Source: Alteromonadales bacterium alter-6D02 (lineage in GTDB: Bacteria > Pseudomonadota > Gammaproteobacteria > Enterobacterales > Psychrobiaceae). From it: a stretch of DNA of 64,000 bases. This document shows, one piece after another, positions 47,707 to 55,014 of the stretch; position 1 is the stretch's first letter, and each line of letters opens with the position of its first letter. Position numbers and translations under genes: made by a program. The DNA lies in NCBI GenBank assembly GCA_002835545.1, contig PIZK01000021.1, positions 62,001 through 126,000 on the forward strand, written 5' to 3'. The notes below the pieces were generated by a model. The model was not told the origin of the DNA, did no database searches, and was given only the letters and a program-made list of their open reading frames with translations.

Positions 47707-48390
47707 ATGACTACCATAACAGAACAATTAAATTCAGCAATTAAGACAATAAGAACAAACGAAAAAAAGTACGCTCGCTCGCCTCAATCGGTCGATTTAT
47801 TAGCGGTTAGTAAAACAAAGCCTGTTTCTGATATTTCTCAAGCAATCACTGCTGGTCAACGCCATTTTGGTGAAAACTATGTCCAAGAAGGAGTTGATAA
47901 AATCATTCACTTTAATGATAGTTCATTAATCTGGCATTTTATTGGCCCATTACAATCCAACAAAACCCGGCCTGTTGCTGAACATTTTGACTGGGTTCAT
48001 ACCATCGACCGATTAAAAATAGCGAAACGCCTGAATGAACAACGCCCACAAGGCTGTAAACCTCTTAATGTCTGTATTCAGGTCAACATTAGTGGTGAAC
48101 AAAGCAAGTCTGGCATCACCGTAAACGAAGTACCAGTTTTAGCCCAAGCTATTGACAATATGCCGAACCTTACCCTTCGTGGGCTGATGACAATTGGTCA
48201 AAAAAGTACAGATCCACAGGTAACTGAGCAACAATTTAAACAAATGAATCAGCTTTTTGAGACGCTAAAAAAAGAATTTGCTACAGTAGACACATTATCA
48301 ATGGGGATGAGCGCTGATATTGAGCCTGCAATTGCTCATGGTTCGACCATGGTTCGTATTGGCAGCGCTATTTTTGGTCAGCGGATTTAA
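47707..48390 (+). CDS. yggS: PLP homeostasis protein YggS
   Basis: 227-residue single-domain protein of the alanine-racemase barrel fold that binds pyridoxal 5'-phosphate. The PLP lysine is K36 in LLAVSKTKP. Later motifs HFIGPLQSNKTR and the SMGMSADIEPAIAHGSTMVRIGSAIFG end are typical. It balances B6 vitamers and amino acids rather than acting as a racemase. Followed by proC 43 bp later. Divergent from pilT. Confidence 0.96.
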   Translation: MTTITEQLNSAIKTIRTNEKKYARSPQSVDLLAVSKTKPVSDISQAITAGQRHFGENYVQEGVDKIIHFNDSSLIWHFIGPLQSNKTRPVAEHFDWVHTIDRLKIAKRLNEQRPQGCKPLNVCIQVNISGEQSKSGITVNEVPVLAQAIDNMPNLTLRGLMTIGQKSTDPQVTEQQFKQMNQLFETLKKEFATVDTLSMGMSADIEPAIAHGSTMVRIGSAIFGQRI

Positions 48391-48433
48391 ACTTTCCTCT
48401 ATTTAACAATCATGTTTAAAAGTGAATAACTCA

Positions 48434-49252
48434 ATGGAACAACAAAAAATTGCGTTTATCGGTGCAGGCAATATGTCTCGCAGCATCATTAGTGGCTTAG
48501 TGACCCAGCATTACCCTGGCTCACTGATAATGGCAGCCAACCCTAGCCAAGATAAACTAGATAAGCTGCAGCAAGATTTCGGTATTTTAACCACTAATAA
48601 TAATGACGAAGCCGTAGCATGGGCTGATATTGTTGTATTAGCAGTGAAACCTCAAATTATGGCAAAGGTTTGTCAAGACATCACTAATGATGCTCTAGCG
48701 GATAAATTATTTATTACCATCGCTGCTGGCATTTTAAGTGAACGTTATCAAGCCTACTTTAACCACCCTATTCGCCTCGTTCGTTGCATGCCAAATACAC
48801 CATCATTATTAGGTCTAGGCATGAGCGGCTTATATGCTGGCTCGGCGATTAATCAAGATGATCGAGCGATCAGCGAACAGATTATTCGTAGTGTTGGTGA
48901 AATATTATGGGTTGATGAAGAGACACACATTGATACAGTGATTGCCTGTAGTGGCAGCTCACCTGCTTACTTCTTTTTATTTATGGAGTATATGCAGCAA
49001 AGCGCAGTATCAATGGGGCTTAGCGGTGAAGAGGCCCGCCTTTTAATCCAGCAGTCAGCTTTAGGTGCCGCCCAAATGGTTCGCCACAACAATCATTTAG
49101 AACTATCTGAACTACGCAAACAAGTGACTTCGAAAGGCGGTACCACTCATGCGGCCATCGAGACATTTAAACAACAAAAGCTAGACGAGACGGTTGATAA
49201 AGCAATGAAAAATGCTGTCGAGCGTGCTCAAGAAATGGCTAGCCAATTTTAA
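48434..49252 (+). CDS. proC: Pyrroline-5-carboxylate reductase
   Basis: Last step of proline synthesis, reducing P5C with NAD(P)H. 272 residues from the ATG at 48434 (E. coli 269); the frame also starts at a GTG at 48422. N-terminal Rossmann loop KIAFIGAGNMSRSI, then the VRCMPNTPSLLGLGMSGLYAG and the signature block near SGSSPAYFFLFMEYMQQ...; KGGTTHAAIETF near the end. Lies between yggS and yggT. No sign of damage. Confidence 0.97.
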   Translation: MEQQKIAFIGAGNMSRSIISGLVTQHYPGSLIMAANPSQDKLDKLQQDFGILTTNNNDEAVAWADIVVLAVKPQIMAKVCQDITNDALADKLFITIAAGILSERYQAYFNHPIRLVRCMPNTPSLLGLGMSGLYAGSAINQDDRAISEQIIRSVGEILWVDEETHIDTVIACSGSSPAYFFLFMEYMQQSAVSMGLSGEEARLLIQQSALGAAQMVRHNNHLELSELRKQVTSKGGTTHAAIETFKQQKLDETVDKAMKNAVERAQEMASQF

Positions 49253-49274
49253 CTTTTAGGGAATAAATATTCGC

Positions 49275-49838
49275 ATGAATGCATTAACTTTTCTTATTGA
49301 CGTTGCTTTTAATACCTATTTAATGATCGTCATTTTACGAGTGTGGTTACAGCTTGCCAAGGCTGACTTCTATAACCCATTAAGCCAATTTATCGTTAAA
49401 GCAACAAATCCAATCCTTGTCCCTTTGCGTCGTATCATTCCTGGTGTTTTTGGGATTGATATGGCAGGCGTAGCATTAGCCTTCATCATTGCCATCGGTA
49501 AGTTTGCCGTGCTATCTCTGGTTCAAGGGGAAGCGCTAAACTGGGTTGTTTTACCTATTCTAGGCATCTTAATGGCGATAAAAAAAGCTGGCGTTTTATT
49601 GTTTTGGATATTATTAATTCGCGCTATTTTAAGTTGGGTTAGTCAAGGTGGCCATCCCGTTGAATATGTCATGGCTCAATTGACTGAACCGCTATTAGCG
49701 CCTGTTCGACGAATTCTTCCTGCAATGGGCGGTTTAGACTTATCAATGCTAGTCGTCTTCATCGGCCTAAACTTTATCAATATCTTAATTGGGGATCTAT
49801 TAACCCCAGTCATTGGCCCTATTTGGTTTAGCTTATAA
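49275..49838 (+). CDS. yggT: YggT-family inner-membrane protein
   Basis: 187-residue membrane protein composed of two similar YggT halves. Each has a helix, the arginine-rich LRVWLQLAKADFYNPLSQFIVKAT-like loop, and then a PLRRIIPGV or PVRRILPAM motif followed by another helix. Linked to osmotic tolerance in some bacteria; also fused or adjacent to division genes in others. Follows proC by 22 bp. The stop codon is followed almost directly by an 11-base C tract. Confidence 0.93.
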   Translation: MNALTFLIDVAFNTYLMIVILRVWLQLAKADFYNPLSQFIVKATNPILVPLRRIIPGVFGIDMAGVALAFIIAIGKFAVLSLVQGEALNWVVLPILGILMAIKKAGVLLFWILLIRAILSWVSQGGHPVEYVMAQLTEPLLAPVRRILPAMGGLDLSMLVVFIGLNFINILIGDLLTPVIGPIWFSL

Positions 49839-49839
49839 G

Positions 49840-49850
49840 CCCCCCCCCCC
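49840..49850 (+). repeat. Poly-C tract of 11 bases after yggT
   Basis: Eleven consecutive C residues begin 2 nt after the yggT stop codon, exceptional in this AT-rich sequence. It lies before the hairpin terminator, in untranslated RNA. Length polymorphism is expected from slipped-strand mispairing. Confidence 0.9.
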
Positions 49851-49862
49851 TAAATTAAATCT

Positions 49863-49897
49863 AAGCGCTAACCCATTTTGGTTTAGCGCTTTTTTTA
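49863..49897 (+). terminator. Terminator after yggT
   Basis: Stem AAGCGCTAA / TTAGCGCTT with an AT-rich loop, followed by seven T, 25 nt past the yggT stop. Confidence 0.9.
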
Positions 49898-50132
49898 TCA
49901 ACACCATTAATAATATGCTCGAGTTTCTAACAAGAGTAGACAATCTTTAGTCAATATAGGCATTTGCACAGACAGAAACTAATAAAGCTATCATTGTTAA
50001 AGGCGACAAAAATGTTCAGATTATGAATTGGGTTGGCATTAATACATTTTTCAACAATAAAACTACCGACTACTACTGATTCTATTACAATTAAAAGATA
50101 TACTTAATTCATACTTATTGAGGATATTTACC

Positions 50133-50600
50133 ATGGCTACCCTACGCACGCTATTTCTATTTATTTCATTACTTTCTTTATCATTAATTAGCACCCAAAG
50201 CTTCGCCAACAGTCAAACTCAAGGTGGCCAATTTCAACAATCTGGGCGTTATCAAGTTCATTACATGGCATTATCAAGCACATTTTTAACACCGCAAGTC
50301 GCAATGGCTTATAACATTAAACGCTCTCGTTATAATGCCTTCGTTAATATTTCAGTTCTTGATACTCTCATCGATGGTAACCCAGCGGTTAAAGCTAATA
50401 TTACTGGTAAAGCCGTTAACCTAACGGGCAACACTCGCCAATTAACGTTTAAAGAGGTTATCGAAGGAAATGCAATTTATTATATTGCGGAACTGCCGTT
50501 TCGTAATGAAGAGCGTTTCACGATTCAGATCAATAGCTCGAATAAAGATGGCTTAAATAGCCGTGTTAGCTTCAAACAACAATTTTACGCTGACCAATAA
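50133..50600 (+). CDS. DUF4426-family exported protein
   Basis: 155 residues from the ATG at 50133, with GAGG upstream (the frame extends five codons to a TTG at 50118). A signal peptide of about 25 residues ends after SFANS. The mature domain begins about GGQFQQSGRYQVHYMALSSTFL and has several beta-strand-like stretches (AYNIKRSRYNAFVNISV, NSSNKDGLNSRVSFKQQF). This matches DUF4426 proteins found next to yggT and rdgB in marine gammaproteobacteria. Likely periplasmic; function unknown. Ends in its own terminator. Confidence 0.88.
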   Translation: MATLRTLFLFISLLSLSLISTQSFANSQTQGGQFQQSGRYQVHYMALSSTFLTPQVAMAYNIKRSRYNAFVNISVLDTLIDGNPAVKANITGKAVNLTGNTRQLTFKEVIEGNAIYYIAELPFRNEERFTIQINSSNKDGLNSRVSFKQQFYADQ

Positions 50601-50628
50601 ACTTACATTGAACTAAGCAGAAACATTT

Positions 50629-50660
50629 AATATCGAGCCCTTTGTGCTCGATATTTCTTT
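50629..50660 (+). terminator. Terminator after DUF4426 gene
   Basis: Stem AATATCGAGC / GCTCGATATT with a 7-nt loop followed by a T-rich tail, 28 nt past the stop codon. Confidence 0.85.
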
Positions 50661-50696
50661 TAAAAAACTACTTAATTACACTAGGTCTTAACACTC

Positions 50697-51314
50697 ATGT
50701 CTCAAATCGTCTTAGCCACTGGCAATCAAGGTAAAGTAAAAGAGCTAGCCAACATGCTCGCCCCATTGAACGTGGAAATTGTCGCACAAAGCGCATTTAA
50801 TGTTCCTGACGTGCCTGAAACTGGCACAACTTTTATCGAAAATGCAATTATCAAAGCACGCCATGCCGCAAAGTTAACAGGAAAACCTGCGATTGCTGAT
50901 GACTCAGGCTTAGAAGTGCGTGCGTTAAAGGGGGCTCCAGGTATTTATTCAGCTCGCTTTAGCGGTGAAGGTGCCACGGATCAATCGAACATCGATAAAT
51001 TACTAGTAGAAATGGCAACAGTACCGACTGAGCTGCGCCAAGCAAGGTTTGTCTGTGTCTTAGTTTACATGCGCCATGAACATGATCCTACGCCACTAAT
51101 TTGCCAAGGTTTTTGGGATGGAACTATTACTACTGAGCAAAGTGGCCGCGATGGGTTTGGCTACGATCCCGTGTTTTATGCACCCGAAAGTAATTGCACC
51201 AGCGCAGAACTATCAAAAGAGCAAAAGAATAAACTCAGCCATCGAGGAAAAGCGCTCGCGGCTTTATTACCTCAGCTGACAACCGAACTATCTCAACTAA
51301 AGGTTGAGCAGTAA
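50697..51314 (+). CDS. rdgB: XTP/dITP pyrophosphatase (RdgB/HAM1)
   Basis: Removes non-canonical purine nucleoside triphosphates (dITP, XTP) and so prevents their incorporation into DNA. 205 residues (E. coli 197). The N-terminal [14 protein letters not shown], the metal-binding block [24 protein letters not shown] and the closing [14 protein letters not shown] and LSHRGKALA are all canonical. hemW starts on the very next base after its stop. Order rdgB-hemW is conserved with E. coli. Confidence 0.97.
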   Translation: MSQIVLATGNQGKVKELANMLAPLNVEIVAQSAFNVPDVPETGTTFIENAIIKARHAAKLTGKPAIADDSGLEVRALKGAPGIYSARFSGEGATDQSNIDKLLVEMATVPTELRQARFVCVLVYMRHEHDPTPLICQGFWDGTITTEQSGRDGFGYDPVFYAPESNCTSAELSKEQKNKLSHRGKALAALLPQLTTELSQLKVEQ

Positions 51315-52481
51315 ATGACACACAGCTCAACGGTAACAAATACGTTATCACTGCCGCCATTAAGCTTATACATCCATATCCCTTGGTGTGTACAAAAGTG
51401 TCCTTACTGCGACTTTAATTCGCATGCGCAAAAAGGTGAAATACCTCACGTTCAGTACGTCGATGCGCTTCTCGAAGACTTAGCTAATGACTTGCACTGG
51501 GTACAAGGGCGTACTTTACAATCTATTTTTATTGGTGGTGGTACTCCTAGTTTATTAGACCCAAAACAAATGAAGCGCCTATTGGATCAGGTAAAACGGC
51601 TGATCCCGTGTCGAGATGACCTTGAAGTAACGATGGAAGCTAATCCAGGCACAGTAGAAAGTGGCAAGTTTGCATTGTTTCAACAGGCGGGAGTCAACCG
51701 AATTTCAATTGGAGTTCAATCTTTTCAAGAAGATAAATTGACAATTCTAGGTCGTATTCATGATCATAACGAAGCAATTAACGCAGCAAAGCAAGCGAAT
51801 ACTCTCGGGTTAAAATCATTTAATATCGACCTAATGCACTCTTTGCCACAACAAAATGTCAGCGATGCTCTCGTCGATTTAAATCAAGCAATTGCCCTGA
51901 ATCCGCCTCATTTATCGTGGTATCAATTAACCATAGAGCCAAATACGCAGTTTCACTCTAAGCCACCAACTATTCCAGATGATGACACTTTAGCGGACAT
52001 CTACGAAGCGGGAAAACAAGCGCTTACTGATGCTGGGTATCAGCAATATGAAATTTCAGCCTTTTCTAAGCCTGATTATCAATGTTTTCATAATCTCAAT
52101 TACTGGCGCTTTGGTGATTACCTCGGTATTGGCTGTGGTGCCCACTCGAAGGTTACTTGTTTAAAAACCAATAGTATTGTGCGTCATGAAAAGATTAAAC
52201 ACCCAAAGGGTTATCTTGATTGTGAAAATCAGTATATATTTAGACAATGGTCTACCGCAGATGAAGACTTGCCGTTAGAGTTTTTTATGAACCGCTTTAG
52301 ATTAACCGAGCCATGCCCTCGGCAGGACTTTATTGATTATACCGGACTAAATGAAAGCATCATTCGCGTTCAGTTAGAACAAGCCATAACGAAAGGATTA
52401 ATTGAGCAAAGCTCAACACACTGGCAAGTGACTCCTTTAGGGCAACGTTTTTTGAACGAGTTATTAAATATATTTATGTAG
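51315..52481 (+). CDS. hemW: Radical SAM heme chaperone HemW
   Basis: 388 residues. The [4Fe-4S] motif C25-x3-C29-x2-C32 sits in HIPWCVQKCPYCDF, followed by FIGGGTPSLL. The HemW hallmark HNLNYWRFGDYLGIGCGAHS is present; true coproporphyrinogen III oxidases (HemN) lack it. HemW delivers heme to respiratory enzymes rather than oxidising coproporphyrinogen. C-terminal HTH-like domain (QAITKGLIEQSSTHWQVTPLG). Abuts rdgB exactly. Confidence 0.96.
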   Translation: MTHSSTVTNTLSLPPLSLYIHIPWCVQKCPYCDFNSHAQKGEIPHVQYVDALLEDLANDLHWVQGRTLQSIFIGGGTPSLLDPKQMKRLLDQVKRLIPCRDDLEVTMEANPGTVESGKFALFQQAGVNRISIGVQSFQEDKLTILGRIHDHNEAINAAKQANTLGLKSFNIDLMHSLPQQNVSDALVDLNQAIALNPPHLSWYQLTIEPNTQFHSKPPTIPDDDTLADIYEAGKQALTDAGYQQYEISAFSKPDYQCFHNLNYWRFGDYLGIGCGAHSKVTCLKTNSIVRHEKIKHPKGYLDCENQYIFRQWSTADEDLPLEFFMNRFRLTEPCPRQDFIDYTGLNESIIRVQLEQAITKGLIEQSSTHWQVTPLGQRFLNELLNIFM

Positions 52482-52544
52482 CCTTTTAGGTACTAAAAGT
52501 TTGTGCATTGGGCACCCAACGAAGAACACACAGAAGTAATGAGT

Positions 52545-54428
52545 ATGAATAAAATAAATAAAACTTTACTTGCCTTAACCACGGGCGCTCTATTTATTGG
52601 TGGTTGTAGCCACAAACCGACTTACGAATCAGCCTCTGCAGCAGAGCCATTGCAACAGTCATTAACTGATCCGGCCAATCTAAAGTCAACAGTAGATAGC
52701 GCACGCGTAATAAGCGAGTCTAAAAAAGCTAATCAGTTATTTGATGAAATATATCAAGAGAACCTAATGGCTAGCCCTATGGGTCAAACCTACATGGGCA
52801 TTAAGCAAGATTACGATAAATGGGATGATATAAGTGATGCCCAAGCGCAGCAAAACCATAAAAAAAATATAGCTGATCTTGCTCGTTTAAGCTTAATTAA
52901 CCCAGAGTATCTAGATACACAAACTAAATTAAGCTATACCTTATTTAAAAACAGATTAAATGATGACATTAATGATCATCAGTGGCGTTTTCATAACTAC
53001 CCAGTAAACCAAATGTATGGCATGCATTCACAAGCAGTTAGCTTTTTAATTAATGCGCACCGCATTACTGATGTTGCTGATGCTCATGCATATATTGCTC
53101 GTTTAAATGGCTTAAAGCCATTAATGCTACAAGTAACAGAGTCTTTAAGAATACGCGAAGAGAAAGGTATTATGGCACCTCACTTTGTCTTTGACTATGT
53201 CATCAATGACTCTGTGAATATCATCAAAGGTCAGCCTTTTAATGCTGGTAAGGATAGTCCATTACTCGCTGACTTCAAAAAGAAGATTAGCGGTTTAGAT
53301 TTACCGAACTCTGAATTAAAAGCACTAGAGGATAAAGCTAAGCAGGCACTATTAGCGAATGTAAAACCAGGTTATAGCACGCTAATTAGTTATTTACGTG
53401 AACAACAGTCACGTGCAACTTACGATGATGGTGCATGGAAATTACCACAAGGTGCTGATTTCTATAAACGCGCTTTACAAAATACCACCACAACAGACAT
53501 GTCAGCCAATGAAATCCATGAGCTAGGCTTAAATGAAGTCACTCGTATTCATAATGAAATGCGTGAAATTATGCATAAAGTTGGATTTAAAGGTGATTTA
53601 AATGAATTCTTTGCCTTTATGCGTACCGATGAGCAGTTCTATTTTGAGAACACCGAAGAAGGACGTCTAGCCTATCTCTCACAAGCAACAGGTTTTATCG
53701 ACCAAATGCGTGAGCGATTAGATGAACTGTTTATTGTAAAGCCCAAAGCGGATCTTGAAGTTAAACGTGTTGAAGCATTCCGTGAAAAGTCAGCTGGTAA
53801 GGCGTTCTATAACCGCCCAGCGCCAGATGGCTCTCGCCCAGGCACGTACTATGCCAATCTATATGACATGAAAAATATGCCAAAATATCAAATGGAAGCC
53901 TTAGCTTTCCATGAAGGTATTCCAGGTCATCACATGCAACTAGCGATTTCAATGGAATTAGAAAACATTCCAAAGTTTAGAAAGTTTGGTCACTACACCG
54001 CCTACTCTGAGGGATGGGGTCTTTACACTGAACTACTACCGAAAGAAATCGGCTTCTATCAAGACCCATATTCTGACTTTGGTCGTTTAGCGATGGAACT
54101 ATGGCGTGCCTGCCGCCTAGTCGTCGATACAGGCTTACATGAAAAGCGTTGGACTAGAGAACAAGCGATTGACTATCTTGCCCAAAATACGCCAAACCCT
54201 CAAGGTGATGTGATTAAAGCCATTGAGCGATATATTGTAATGCCGTCGCAAGCCACCGCATATAAAATTGGTATGATAAAAATCTTGTCATTAAGAGAGC
54301 ATGCTAAAGAACAGTTAGGTGAAAAATTCTCTATCCGTGAATTTCATGACATTATTCTAAAAAATGGACCTGTTCCGCTGTATATCCTAGAACAACAGAT
54401 CAATGCTTATATCAAGACTAAAAAATAA
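52545..54428 (+). CDS. DUF885-family lipoprotein (putative metalloprotease)
   Basis: About 627 residues from the ATG at 52545; GAAG lies 8 nt upstream, and the frame is open to a GTG at 52503. A signal peptide with lipobox FIGGC gives an outer-surface or periplasmic lipoprotein. The large helical domain carries LAFHEGIPGHHMQLAIS near residue 456, the DUF885 version of a zinc HExxH-type site, then YSEGWGLYTELL. DUF885 proteins are distantly related to M32-type metallopeptidases, so a peptidase role is inferred. Terminates at a hairpin shared with the convergent gene. Confidence 0.88.
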   Translation: MNKINKTLLALTTGALFIGGCSHKPTYESASAAEPLQQSLTDPANLKSTVDSARVISESKKANQLFDEIYQENLMASPMGQTYMGIKQDYDKWDDISDAQAQQNHKKNIADLARLSLINPEYLDTQTKLSYTLFKNRLNDDINDHQWRFHNYPVNQMYGMHSQAVSFLINAHRITDVADAHAYIARLNGLKPLMLQVTESLRIREEKGIMAPHFVFDYVINDSVNIIKGQPFNAGKDSPLLADFKKKISGLDLPNSELKALEDKAKQALLANVKPGYSTLISYLREQQSRATYDDGAWKLPQGADFYKRALQNTTTTDMSANEIHELGLNEVTRIHNEMREIMHKVGFKGDLNEFFAFMRTDEQFYFENTEEGRLAYLSQATGFIDQMRERLDELFIVKPKADLEVKRVEAFREKSAGKAFYNRPAPDGSRPGTYYANLYDMKNMPKYQMEALAFHEGIPGHHMQLAISMELENIPKFRKFGHYTAYSEGWGLYTELLPKEIGFYQDPYSDFGRLAMELWRACRLVVDTGLHEKRWTREQAIDYLAQNTPNPQGDVIKAIERYIVMPSQATAYKIGMIKILSLREHAKEQLGEKFSIREFHDIILKNGPVPLYILEQQINAYIKTKK

Positions 54429-54452
54429 TCTTGTTACAGAGTAATAGAATAA

Positions 54453-54480
54453 AAAAGCTGAGTTTTTACTCAGCTTTTTT
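54453..54480. terminator. Bidirectional terminator overlapping a stop codon
   Basis: Stem AAAAAGCTGAGT / ACTCAGCTTTTT, A-run and T-run on both sides, serving the DUF885 gene on the plus strand and the small exported protein on the minus strand. The stop codon of the latter (54466-54468) lies in the loop region, so its last codons form part of the stem. Confidence 0.85.
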
Positions 54481-54771
54481 TATGGTTAACTGATGGATAC
54501 TACCTTCTTGGGGCGGATTCGCATCAACTAGCTTTTGGTACTCTTGACGTGGCACTTCAACGCTAAGCGCCTTGAAATAAACTCGCCAATGTTTTGTTTT
54601 ATCGCAGGTCTGTTGCTTATCTTCGATACATTTAGGGTCAATTAATCGTAAAACTTGTTGAACCCTCTCAACGCGATACAACGCACTAGACGACTCTTCA
54701 GCAGCGTGTGAATTGACGGACATAACGCTCAACATTACAAACATACTGACTCGAATCATAAAATTTTTCAT
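54466..54771 (-). CDS. Small exported hypothetical protein
   Basis: 101 residues with a typical signal peptide (about 1-24, ending in SHAAE). The mature part of about 77 residues contains two cysteines 9 residues apart (PKCIEDKQQTCDK), so one disulphide is likely in the periplasm. I recognise no family. Its stop codon lies within the bidirectional terminator. Function unknown. Confidence 0.75.
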   Translation of the reverse strand: MKNFMIRVSMFVMLSVMSVNSHAAEESSSALYRVERVQQVLRLIDPKCIEDKQQTCDKTKHWRVYFKALSVEVPRQEYQKLVDANPPQEGSIHQLTIKKAE

Positions 54772-55014
54772 ATATTAGCTCTTTATTAATGCTTTAAATA
54801 TTATAGCTCGACCTAAATCGAACTGCACTTCCAAGCATCATCGACTATTGTACAATCCTATTATTTCTACAATAACTTAATATAAGAATAAAATCACAAA
54901 GGATTAGATATTTAACTTTAATAATGCGAATTTATTAACTTATAGTGAATAAATATAGAATTGTGTCTATTTTATGTTTATATTATCGGCGACGTGTTCC
55001 CATTGGTTTGCAAG

